Part shown: piece after piece, positions 1 to 5,728 of the stretch
Numbering within the stretch: the stretch's first letter is position 1
Layout of the letters: every line of letters starts with the position of its first letter
Source of the DNA: a virus
Reading direction: 5' to 3' (one strand)
DNA length: 27,792 bases
IMG/VR virus record: IMGVR_UViG_3300042923_000047
Location: 1 to 27,792 of that record
Program-made: the position numbers and the translations under genes
Notes under the pieces: model-generated
The model's input: the letters and a program-made list of their open reading frames with translations, nothing else
What the model was told of the DNA's origin: nothing
Databases searched by the model: none

Positions 1-2
1 TA

Positions 3-167
3 GACGATCTTAATTGCGGCGATAGTGATCGACTACAAGTACTGTTAGACGAAGCATTTTACAAGTGGGTCGAGGAAAGAAATATTAAGTGCCCCGCATT
101 TACAATTGAAAAATGCGAACGAGTGCCTCTGCCTGTCGGGCCTAAGGAGGCCACCAATGGACGCTAA
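3..167 (+). CDS. 3' end of an unrecognised protein (partial)
   Basis: An open frame enters from the left edge and stops at TAA 165-167, giving the last 54 residues of a protein whose start lies outside the window. The visible part is charged and has three cysteines in no obvious metal-binding spacing. It overlaps the next gene by 11 bases, the tight coupling seen throughout this region, and the ribosome binding site of the next gene lies inside it. I do not recognise the family. It is called coding because the frame is open to the edge and because of the overlap. Confidence 0.55.
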   Translation, partial: DDLNCGDSDRLQVLLDEAFYKWVEERNIKCPAFTIEKCERVPLPVGPKEATNGR

Positions 168-450
168 ACTTACGACGGAACAGGCGATAGAACTGCTCAA
201 AAGCAGTGATGATTTTATTGGGAGAGGACTCGAAAAAGAACTTGTTGTACAAATGTTACGACTTGAAGCTACAGCAATCGCCTCACTGCTGGAATCCCAT
301 GCCCGTGATGCGGCACTAGGCCGTTTAGCCCTAGAAGCCAGAAATAACTACATCTGCGGCGGTAAATTTGAATCAGATGATAATGGAACGTGCGAAAGTT
401 GCACTATGTATAAGTTTTGCTTGCGAGTTGGGAAGGAGAATGCGGAGTGA
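157..450 (+). CDS. Small hypothetical phage protein with C-terminal Cys cluster
   Basis: A 97-aa protein of unknown function. ATG 157 is preferred over an upstream ATG at 106 because AAGGAGG lies at 143-149, about 7 bases before it. The N-terminal two thirds is predicted helical (LTTEQAIELL; LRLEATAIASLLESH). The C-terminus carries four Cys (YICGG, CESC, KFC), suggesting a small structural zinc site, which is inference. It overlaps its neighbours on both sides and sits in a run of small middle genes upstream of packaging. No enzyme motif is visible. Confidence 0.7.
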   Translation: MDAKLTTEQAIELLKSSDDFIGRGLEKELVVQMLRLEATAIASLLESHARDAALGRLALEARNNYICGGKFESDDNGTCESCTMYKFCLRVGKENAE

Positions 451-815
451 AAGCATGGATAGTTTCAGAAGGTGATTTAGGCGATGGTAATTGTATCATT
501 GTGTTCGCGGAAACCCGCAACGAGGCACGAAATAACGGCAGAAGCGAACTTGACCGGGAATATATGGAGGTTACGGCAACCAGAAAGAAAGAGTATGACA
601 AATATGCAGAGCAGGGTGAAGTACCTTGTGATGGCCTGATAAAAGACGGATGGTGGTTTACCTGCTACGGCGATTATTGCTACAGAAACGATAATATTGA
701 CCAGGAAGCAATAGACCATGACGGAGCCAGGATAATTGACGGTAAGCCATACTGCGGTAAATGTGTCGCTGAGATAGACCGACTACAGCGGAAGGAGGCA
801 GGCACGGATGAGTGA
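447..815 (+). CDS. Hypothetical phage protein, acidic, Cys-rich C-terminus
   Basis: A 122-aa protein starting with GTG 447 in a GTGA overlap with the preceding stop. GGAAGGAG at 431-438 gives correct spacing and decides this start over an ATG at 417. The first half (KAWIVSEGDLGDGNCIIVFA) looks like a small beta-rich fold found in phage hypothetical proteins. The second half has paired cysteines (CYGDYC, then CGKC), consistent with a zinc knuckle. Function unknown. It overlaps the next gene by 8 bases. Confidence 0.7.
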   Translation: MKAWIVSEGDLGDGNCIIVFAETRNEARNNGRSELDREYMEVTATRKKEYDKYAEQGEVPCDGLIKDGWWFTCYGDYCYRNDNIDQEAIDHDGARIIDGKPYCGKCVAEIDRLQRKEAGTDE

Positions 816-1383
816 TAACACGGATAAAATTACTGACAAAGAAATACACACAATGCTTTCCCTTATAGCAATGGGAGACGTTAGGCTTATCCCGGAGTTA
901 AAAATAGCAGCAGTAATACAAGAGGCTAAAGACCTCCGGGCCAAGCTGGAGGCGGCAGAGCAAGCTAAAAAGAGATATTGGGACGCAATCCATCGTCAGT
1001 ATCAAAGGAATATTGGCACCATAAGGAAAATGGAAAAGGCTGAGCAAGACCGCGACAACCTACAGGCCGCTTATGCGGTGGTGCGGGGACTAATAAGCGA
1101 AATCATAGTAGCTCACGGAGAGGAAATTATTCCCAATACAGCAGAGGTTAAATCAATTATAAATAAAGCGCATTCAGCATTCCATACCACGTCAGCAGAG
1201 GCCGGGGAGCGGGTGCGGGGGTTAGTGGAGGCGTTGGAGTTTTATGCCGAGCAAAACAATTATGAGGCATTTGAAAATAATCGATCAGGCGGTTACAGTG
1301 ACCCTGCTATATTTATCGATGATGGCGACAGGGCAAGGAAAACCCTAGCCAAGTACCACGCACAAGTAAAGGGGGTGGAGTAG
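808..1383 (+). CDS. Coiled-coil phage protein, Ea22-like C-terminus
   Basis: A 191-aa protein starting at ATG 808 behind GAAGGAGG (791-798). Residues about 30-90 form a long charged helix likely to be a coiled coil (LRAKLEAAEQAKKRY; MEKAEQDRDNLQAAY). The C-terminus reads LVEALEFYAEQNNY followed by DDGDRARKTLAKY, a pattern common in Ea22-like and related phage early/middle proteins of unknown function. The family link rests on that pattern only. It is part of the overlapping gene run, with the next gene starting directly after its stop. Confidence 0.65.
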   Translation: MSDNTDKITDKEIHTMLSLIAMGDVRLIPELKIAAVIQEAKDLRAKLEAAEQAKKRYWDAIHRQYQRNIGTIRKMEKAEQDRDNLQAAYAVVRGLISEIIVAHGEEIIPNTAEVKSIINKAHSAFHTTSAEAGERVRGLVEALEFYAEQNNYEAFENNRSGGYSDPAIFIDDGDRARKTLAKYHAQVKGVE

Positions 1384-1665
1384 GTGAATAACAAGAAGTT
1401 CTATCACTTCCTGATGAATAACGAGTGTCATTTATTTAAAAAAGGTGACAATATCGATGGTTGGGTAGTAGTTGATTTTAATGATTTGCATGAATTTGCA
1501 GAGATAATAGGTAGCAATAGACTTAGTGATGGCGGTATAAAAGTTACTCTAGTGTATGGTTATTTGGCTGTAGAAATTGAGGAACTAATTGAGGGTTGCG
1601 GAGAAACCTTGCTAGACTACAAAGATTGCTTCGATAGCGATGAGTGGGAAGAATATTTTGGATAA
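1384..1665 (+). CDS. Small acidic hypothetical protein
   Basis: A 93-aa, strongly acidic protein with GTG start 1384 immediately after the previous stop. A GGGGG core eight bases upstream matches the spacing used by several other genes here. There are no Cys pairs, membrane segment or recognisable motif. The C-terminus is rich in Asp, Glu, Trp and Tyr (FDSDEWEEYFG), which could suit a DNA-mimic or inhibitor protein, but that is speculation. Local base composition looks more AT-rich than the flanking genes. Family not recognised. Confidence 0.6.
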   Translation: MNNKKFYHFLMNNECHLFKKGDNIDGWVVVDFNDLHEFAEIIGSNRLSDGGIKVTLVYGYLAVEIEELIEGCGETLLDYKDCFDSDEWEEYFG

Positions 1666-1677
1666 GGAGGCCGAATC

Positions 1678-2103
1678 ATGAAAGCCATAACAATCCTGCA
1701 GCCATGGGCAAACCTCATAGCCAACGGTGCGAAGAAGATAGAAACCCGGTCATGGGCGACAAAGTATCGCGGCGAAATTGCCATTCATGCTGGATTGGGC
1801 CATCAGGGAATGAAACTGTTCATGAGTACGCCGGAACTAAAGAAGTTATTGCCTTTTGTTGGCTTTTATCCGTATGGTGCTGTTATAGCTATAGCTGAGT
1901 TGGCGGATTGCCTAAAAATAATTAATGGAAACCGGTTAGATGGAGCGCCATTCTACGAGGAACAATTTGAAATAGCAAAAAGAGAGATACCTTTTGGTGA
2001 TTATACTCCTGGCCGCTACGCATGGATACTTGCCAACGTGCGCCGGATTGCGCCGGTACCAGCCAAGGGCATGCAACGGATATGGAATTGGGAGGGGATG
2101 TAA
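1678..2103 (+). CDS. ASCH domain protein
   Basis: A 141-aa protein starting at ATG 1678, eight bases after ATAAGGAGG (1662-1670), which overlaps the previous stop. The N-terminal motif ITILQPWANLIANGAKKIE followed by TRSW, and then RGEIAIHAG, is typical of ASCH domains, a PUA-like beta-barrel fold that binds RNA or modified nucleosides. The domain fills the protein and ends with the characteristic YAWILANVRRI strand. ASCH proteins are frequent in phage accessory regions, where their target is mostly unknown; some bacterial members are amidohydrolases on modified cytidines. No activity is claimed here. Confidence 0.85.
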   Translation: MKAITILQPWANLIANGAKKIETRSWATKYRGEIAIHAGLGHQGMKLFMSTPELKKLLPFVGFYPYGAVIAIAELADCLKIINGNRLDGAPFYEEQFEIAKREIPFGDYTPGRYAWILANVRRIAPVPAKGMQRIWNWEGM

Positions 2104-2106
2104 GAT

Positions 2107-2373
2107 ATGGCTAAGTGGAGAAAGAAACCCGTTGTTGTTGAGGCAGAAGTTTATATTCCAGGAATGGAAGATGGTTTTGATAATAATTGCAACTGGGGAT
2201 GCGCTAATATACCGAAAGTATGCATGGATTGTTCTTGCCACAATGTGCCATATATAAGAACTCTTGAAGGGAAGCATTTTATTTCGACTGGCGACTACAT
2301 CATTACTGGTGTAAAAGGTGAGCGTTATCCTTGCAAGCCCGATATTTTTCACATGACATATGAGACGGTTTGA
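2107..2373 (+). CDS. Conserved phage protein, PGDYIITG-type
   Basis: An 88-aa protein starting at ATG 2107 just after the ASCH stop. It begins MAKWRKKPVVVEAEVY and ends with GDYIITGVKGERYPCKPDIF followed by a Thr/Tyr-rich tail, the hallmark of a small protein conserved across many Firmicutes and Gram-negative phages with no established function. An unusual Cys-rich insert (CNWGCANIPKVCMDCSC) sits between the two conserved ends, where many relatives are shorter. The insert could bind zinc, which is inference. Confidence 0.75.
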   Translation: MAKWRKKPVVVEAEVYIPGMEDGFDNNCNWGCANIPKVCMDCSCHNVPYIRTLEGKHFISTGDYIITGVKGERYPCKPDIFHMTYETV

Positions 2374-2376
2374 GCC

Positions 2377-2541
2377 ATGACCTGCAGAATATTTGCGGCA
2401 ACGACCATACCGGGAACAAAAGAGATCAGCCGCAGGAAACGATGGTTAGACAAGCAGCGTGAAAAGAGGCAGCAACAACAGGCCGATATGGCTAAGAGAC
2501 TGGCTGATGCGTTCGCCAGGGGTATAAATAAAGGCAGATAG
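2377..2541 (+). CDS. Small basic hypothetical protein
   Basis: A 54-aa frame from ATG 2377 to TAG 2539-2541, three bases after the preceding stop. It is very basic and helical (SRRKRWLDKQREKRQQQQAD), so a nucleic-acid-binding or structural role is possible. There is no strong ribosome binding site; the distance to the upstream stop suggests translational coupling. No homologue recognised. It fills what would otherwise be a gap in a tightly packed gene run, which supports it being real. Confidence 0.5.
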   Translation: MTCRIFAATTIPGTKEISRRKRWLDKQREKRQQQQADMAKRLADAFARGINKGR

Positions 2542-2583
2542 ACTGCCTAAATAGTATGGGGTAATAATTATGGGGGTGGGTTT

Positions 2584-3072
2584 ATGATAAAGCGTATTTG
2601 CGGTAACTGCTGGCACTGGAACCCAACTAAAACAGAGTCCGACACCTGCAAAGAGTGCAATGGTAAAAGCGGTGATACATCAAGAAAGAGATTCTATCCG
2701 CGAGAGCTGACCTGCCCAGTGTGTGATGAAAAAATGATTATGTACAAGTTTGAATATGCCAAGTGCCCAGACTGCGGGACTAAAGTTAAACCGTTCGCTG
2801 ATCCTCCGAGTGATGGGGATGCAATCAGGGAAGAGTTTGAAAAGCAGCTGCCGTGCCAGAGGAATGAGGATTTAACACGCGGGACATTAATATCTGCAAA
2901 GAGTCAAGTAAAAAGCGGCAGTAAGAGTAAGGGGAGCAGTAAAAAGCAGCTGATGCAGAAAAAATCAACTTCACAATTGTATAATGAATTGGCAGGCAGT
3001 ACAAACAAGATTAATGTCTCCGGTAATCGATTAGATGCAGCATTAAAAAAAGCTAATTCTAACATTACATAA
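2584..3072 (+). CDS. Zinc-ribbon protein with basic Ser/Lys tail
   Basis: A 162-aa protein starting at ATG 2584 behind a GGGGG-type ribosome binding site. Two Cys modules are visible: CGNCWHW with CKEC at residues about 6-25, and CPVC with CPDC at about 44-66, a classic zinc ribbon. The C-terminal half is low-complexity and rich in Ser and Lys, probably disordered. Zinc ribbons in phages often belong to DNA-binding or transcription proteins. It is the last gene before the promoter at 3085, so a regulator of late genes is an attractive idea, but it is inference. Confidence 0.75.
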   Translation: MIKRICGNCWHWNPTKTESDTCKECNGKSGDTSRKRFYPRELTCPVCDEKMIMYKFEYAKCPDCGTKVKPFADPPSDGDAIREEFEKQLPCQRNEDLTRGTLISAKSQVKSGSKSKGSSKKQLMQKKSTSQLYNELAGSTNKINVSGNRLDAALKKANSNIT

Positions 3073-3084
3073 CGCTGTAAAATG

Positions 3085-3113
3085 TTGTAATTTCGCTAGA
3101 TAAATGCTATAAT
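3085..3113 (+). promoter_or_regulatory. Near-consensus promoter before late genes
   Basis: TTGTAA (3085-3090) and TATAAT (3108-3113) are separated by exactly 17 bases, and TGC directly before the -10 makes it an extended -10. This is the best sigma-70/sigma-A type promoter seen in the window. Transcription should begin near 3120, in the gap between the middle genes and the packaging/structural genes, so this probably drives the late operon. The near-consensus boxes suggest host polymerase can use it without an activator. Confidence 0.75.
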
Positions 3114-3158
3114 TCGTGGTAGAAGAATAGTGTAACTGTGTGAAAATATTAACTAACT

Positions 3159-3186
3159 GACCGTCCTTAAATGGGCGGTCTTATTT
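3159..3186 (+). terminator. Intrinsic terminator shortly after the promoter
   Basis: GACCGTCC (3159-3166), loop TTAAAT, and GGGCGGTC (3173-3180) form an 8-bp stem with one G-U pair, followed by TTATTTTT. It lies only about 40 bases after the expected transcription start at about 3120. It would stop transcripts early or require read-through, and would also end any read-through from the upstream genes. Confidence 0.75.
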
Positions 3187-3283
3187 TTGTTTAAGAACTG
3201 ACCGAATAGCGGCTGATGTACAGCGCCGTGGAAACCGGCAAGATATCCGCAGGCAGTTACTTATATCGGTAGGGTGGTGGCTT

Positions 3284-3370
3284 ATGGCTGTCGCCCTATA
3301 TTTATTACTGGCGAAAGGCCAGAGTAATGACAAGCCGCTGCAACTAACCAATGTGGCGGCATCCCTGTAA
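3284..3370 (+). CDS. Possible 28-codon leader peptide
   Basis: ATG 3284 opens a 28-residue frame ending at TAA 3368-3370, with a G-rich ribosome-binding-like stretch (AGGGTGGTGG, 3271-3280) just before it. The start codon falls across the loop of the 3271-3297 hairpin and its putative ribosome binding site lies in that stem, so translation would be structure-controlled. The stop is five bases before the stem of the terminator at 3375. A ribosome at the stop would cover the 5' arm, an arrangement like transcription attenuation leaders. The reading is tentative: the frame is short and the ribosome binding site imperfect. Confidence 0.25.
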   Translation: MAVALYLLLAKGQSNDKPLQLTNVAASL

Positions 3371-3374
3371 TATC

Positions 3375-3398
3375 AGCGTCCATAACGGGCGCTTTTTT
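3375..3398 (+). terminator. Second intrinsic terminator upstream of late genes
   Basis: AGCGTCC (3375-3381), loop ATAAC and GGGCGCT (3387-3393) form a 7-bp stem with one G-U pair, running into a six-T tract (3393-3398). It sits only 25 bases before the next start codon (3424) and therefore controls read-through into the late genes. Together with the terminator at 3159 it makes a two-terminator leader. Confidence 0.7.
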
Positions 3399-3423
3399 AA
3401 TTGCTCAAATGGAGGAATGCAGA

Positions 3424-3609
3424 ATGAGTAAAAACGGATGCGATTACTATCATGCGGTAAATCCACAAGACAAAATCAATTGTCCAAACTGCATCCATTG
3501 GAGCGGTACTAGATGCCTGGTAGAATACAGATTTAATAATAAGACCGAACTAGTGCATGAACCGTTTAGAGTAGGCGGTAAACAGCATGTAAGGGGGCTA
3601 TGGTATTGA
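3424..3609 (+). CDS. Small zinc-knuckle-like protein
   Basis: A 61-aa protein. ATG 3424 is chosen over ATG 3409 because GGAGGA (3411-3416) is correctly spaced from it and lies inside the longer frame. It has CPNCIHWSGTRC at residues about 19-30, resembling the CGNCWHW motif of the protein at 2584-3072, so the two may share a small metal-binding fold. It is the first gene after the second terminator and thus the first gene of the presumed late transcript. Function unknown. Confidence 0.6.
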   Translation: MSKNGCDYYHAVNPQDKINCPNCIHWSGTRCLVEYRFNNKTELVHEPFRVGGKQHVRGLWY

Positions 3610-3884
3610 ATAAGATTATAGATGATATACATGTCGACTACGACGAGAGAATAGAAGATCATCAGATTCAGCAGATAGTAGCCGAAGAAAGAATAGACTG
3701 GTTGGCAAAGGGTAAGACGCTGGGCAGAGTCGATTTGCATATTATCGGCGGTGAAATAGAAATTACGGCACATGAACGGTCTCCAATACGCCGAATTCGC
3801 CGTATAACCGGTTATTTAAGCTATGAAGATAGGTTTAATCCATCTAAACAGGCAGAGTTATATGACCGGGTAAATCACTTATGA
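3606..3884 (+). CDS. Small protein resembling the C-terminal tail of anaerobic NrdD
   Basis: A 92-aa protein. TTG 3606 is chosen because it makes a TTGA overlap with the previous stop and lies eight bases after a GGGGG core, the spacing used elsewhere here; ATG 3600 is possible. The C-terminus (RRITGYLSYEDRFNPSKQAE, then DRVNHL) resembles the tail of anaerobic ribonucleoside-triphosphate reductase, which has the GYL, RFN, KQ-E and RV-H pattern. The catalytic barrel, the zinc cysteines and the recognisable glycyl-radical site are absent, so it is not a reductase. Such stand-alone tails occur in phages; their role is unknown. Confidence 0.6.
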   Translation: MNKIIDDIHVDYDERIEDHQIQQIVAEERIDWLAKGKTLGRVDLHIIGGEIEITAHERSPIRRIRRITGYLSYEDRFNPSKQAELYDRVNHL

Positions 3885-4138
3885 TGGTAACGCCAATACC
3901 TAAAACACCGCGAATAGTAGATAAAAAGAGCAAAGAAAGAATAGGGGCTATCGGATACTGCGAGGTATGCGGCAGCTCCTATTTGCTTGAGAAACATCAT
4001 GTTAAGACTGTTGGGAGCGGTGGCCCAGATTCGGACGATAACCTTATTTTGTTGTGTTTCATATGTCACCGAAAGGCACATGACGGAAATATCAGCAAAG
4101 ACAGGATGCGGCAAATAATCGGGAGGCGTAGAAAGTGA
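3881..4138 (+). CDS. HNH endonuclease
   Basis: An 85-aa protein starting in an ATGA overlap at 3881. It shows a full zinc-stabilised HNH (beta-beta-alpha metal) motif: CEVCG at residues about 26-30, the catalytic HH pair in EKHHVKTVG at about 42-43, then DDNLILLCFICHRKAH, whose Asn and final His complete the fold and whose two Cys complete the zinc site. Small HNH proteins upstream of terminase genes are common in tailed phages and in some assist terminase cleavage. Here several genes separate it from the terminase, so that role is inferred, not shown. Confidence 0.88.
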   Translation: MMVTPIPKTPRIVDKKSKERIGAIGYCEVCGSSYLLEKHHVKTVGSGGPDSDDNLILLCFICHRKAHDGNISKDRMRQIIGRRRK

Positions 4139-4248
4139 AAGAATTATTCTGCAAACTATTCCACCGGAAGCACTGGCGCAAGGCTACAGCCGTAAAGGAT
4201 CTTCATTGGTGTGCTAAGTGCAAGACGCATAGGCGGTGGGTAAGTTAA
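4135..4248 (+). CDS. Very small Cys-containing protein
   Basis: A 37-aa frame with GTG 4135 in a GTGA overlap with the HNH stop, preceded by GGGAGGCG (4121-4128). It ends at TAA 4246-4248, which overlaps the next ATG. The sequence is basic and contains HWCAKCKTH, a possible metal-binding pair. The overlaps on both sides and the ribosome binding site argue for a real gene despite its size. Function unknown. Confidence 0.55.
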   Translation: MKELFCKLFHRKHWRKATAVKDLHWCAKCKTHRRWVS

Positions 4249-4631
4249 TGGCTGATATACTGGAAATTATCATACCGGAAAACGCAGGATTGCAGGATTA
4301 TCGGTATTTATTATCATTGACGGAGAATGAGATAACCAAGCTAACACCGATAATCAGCCGGTACAAGGTGGCAAGAGCAAATGCGCGGGCTGCTTATGAT
4401 GATGCCCTGTCAACAGCTAAAGTAATGGCAATGAGCACACACGGCTTAAAGGCTAATCACCAAACGATGATCAATGCTGTCGCTAATACTAATGAAGATG
4501 TTAGGGCGCTGAAGCAAGTTTGGTTGGATGCTAAAGCTTTAGAGATTAAGGCTATTGACCGGATAGGGCAGATCAATGGTATGAGGGATACGCTGAAAGC
4601 TATGCTTAAGGCTGAACATAGTAGTTATTAG
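4248..4631 (+). CDS. Helical hypothetical phage protein
   Basis: A 127-aa protein. ATG 4248 overlaps the previous stop (TAATG) and is preferred over GTG 4236. The whole sequence is predicted helical and Ala-rich, with heptad-like runs (KVARANARAAYDDAL; KQVWLDAKALEIKAIDRI), so it is probably a coiled-coil or helical-bundle protein. No motif or family is recognised. A 94-base gap follows, in which I see no convincing promoter or terminator. Confidence 0.65.
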   Translation: MADILEIIIPENAGLQDYRYLLSLTENEITKLTPIISRYKVARANARAAYDDALSTAKVMAMSTHGLKANHQTMINAVANTNEDVRALKQVWLDAKALEIKAIDRIGQINGMRDTLKAMLKAEHSSY

Positions 4632-4725
4632 TGCATAAATGATGAGTGATATACACAAAAATGCGATTATACACCGTCCAGATACTTTGATTTTGCATAT
4701 TTAGTGAATAAAGCAGGTAGAAATC

Positions 4726-5379
4726 ATGTCGCTTAGAACATTTTGCGAAGGATGCCCATGGAGAATTAACTGCAAACAGGACAAAACAAGCTGTAATTCG
4801 ATTAAGGCTTTGTACAGGATATGCCAGGAACAGGATACCGAGCAAAAGCGGGAACTGGTCCGAGAATATGCGAGAGAACTTGACGCAATTGACTATGAAG
4901 TATCCGAAGAACTCCGGCAACTTGGCGAGAAGGTAATCGCTGGTATGCCGGAATTGTACGTTATAAAAGAGTTTGATGTTAAAGTCGGCTATGTACTGAG
5001 TTATGAGGCGAAGAAGAAAGATGGTAAAGATATTGCTGCTGATTGCCGGAAGGTAACGGGGACATATAAAGCATATCTGCCCTTTGACTTTATAGTGACC
5101 TTCTATGAGCCGAATATGTCATACATGACCGAGAATCAAAAGAAAGTGCTAATGCTGCATGAATTAAAGCATATCGGCATTGGTGAACGCGGATTAAAAA
5201 TAGAGCCCCACAACATCGAAGACTTTGCAAGTATCCTAACTCGCTATGGGTTAGATTGGAACGCTTACAGCAATGACGTAATTGATATATTGGCAGGTGG
5301 TGATAGTGGAAGCAAAGAAAGATGCCGGACAAAGTCGGACAAAGTGGCAACCGGACGCAAGACAAAGAAGAATAGTTGA
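4726..5379 (+). CDS. Putative phage zinc metallopeptidase
   Basis: A 217-aa protein with the zincin motif HELKH at residues 145-149 (zinc ligands H145 and H149, catalytic E146). Further downstream PHNIEDF supplies H162 and D166, matching the putative phage metallopeptidase family found next to terminase genes in many phages. The N-terminus carries four Cys (C7, C10, C16, C23) in FCEGCPWRINC and TSC, a possible metal site. The C-terminal 20 residues are basic and overlap the start of the next gene. Its substrate is unknown; a role in host takeover or virion maturation would be guesswork. The ribosome binding site before ATG 4726 is weak. Confidence 0.75.
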   Translation: MSLRTFCEGCPWRINCKQDKTSCNSIKALYRICQEQDTEQKRELVREYARELDAIDYEVSEELRQLGEKVIAGMPELYVIKEFDVKVGYVLSYEAKKKDGKDIAADCRKVTGTYKAYLPFDFIVTFYEPNMSYMTENQKKVLMLHELKHIGIGERGLKIEPHNIEDFASILTRYGLDWNAYSNDVIDILAGGDSGSKERCRTKSDKVATGRKTKKNS

Positions 5380-5728
5380 ATTACTGATTAATCCTGATGA
5401 TAAGCGAACTAAGTTACAAAAGTTAGAAGAGGTCGGAGTCCGAAAGTCGACATTCTATGACTGGATGAAAGATTCTAGGTTCCTTGACTATCTCAATAGC
5501 CAAATAGATAAGTATACCGACTCAGAAATTGCGGAAGTTTGGAAAGCGCTAGTCACCAAAGCTAAGCGCGGAGACATATCGGCTATTAAGCTGTTCTTCG
5601 AGATGAAAGGTATGTATTTGGAGAAGAAGAAGTTTGAACTAACGGGTAAAAATGGTGGCCCAATACAAACGGAAGCAGCTGTAAGTTTCTATATACCTGA
5701 CAATGGTCGAGGGGATAACGATGGCTGA
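5306..5728 (+). CDS. Terminase small subunit-like HTH protein (phBC6A51 type)
   Basis: A 140-aa protein. GTG 5306 is chosen because AGGTGG (5295-5300) lies five bases before it; ATG 5282 lacks such a site. Residues about 20-55 (RRIVELLINPDD, then KLEEVGVRKSTFYDWMKDSR) form a helix-turn-helix of the transposase-like type seen in phBC6A51-family proteins. The rest is helical (EVWKALVTKAKRGDISAIKL). These proteins sit directly before the large terminase and are thought to recognise the packaging site. It overlaps the large subunit by 8 bases, supporting that role. Confidence 0.75.
   Translation: MEAKKDAGQSRTKWQPDARQRRIVELLINPDDKRTKLQKLEEVGVRKSTFYDWMKDSRFLDYLNSQIDKYTDSEIAEVWKALVTKAKRGDISAIKLFFEMKGMYLEKKKFELTGKNGGPIQTEAAVSFYIPDNGRGDNDG

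Larger units (their letters stand above)
3120..3398 (+). ncRNA. Candidate structured leader RNA of the late operon
   Basis: There is no long ORF here, but many complementary segments lie between the promoter and the second terminator. TAAGAACTG (3192-3200) pairs with CAGTTACTTA (3254-3263) with one bulged A. AGCGGCT (3208-3214) is perfectly complementary to AGCCGCT (3333-3339). AGGGTGGTGGC (3271-3281) pairs with GCTGTCGCCCT (3287-3297) using several G-U pairs. CTGGC (3308-3312) pairs with GCCAG (3318-3322) across GAAAG. GCCGC (3334-3338) can also pair with GCGGC (3356-3360). The 3208/3333 pairing crosses the first helix, so the segments form a pseudoknot or alternative folds. I recognise no named RNA family. 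Confidence 0.45.

Noticed and set aside
1644-1898. Plus-strand frame overlapping the ASCH gene
   Set aside because: It overlaps the ASCH gene in another frame, its sequence is Cys/Trp-rich without a domain, and the ribosome binding site serves ATG 1678.
3266-3300. AGGGTGG stretch resembling the T-box antiterminator sequence
   Set aside because: Only the first seven bases agree; the following conserved ACCGCG part is absent, no specifier stem is seen, and the downstream genes are not amino-acid related.
4632-4725. Possible promoter in the gap before the metallopeptidase
   Set aside because: TTGATT at 4687 has no acceptable -10 at 16-18 bases; no terminator hairpin is visible either.
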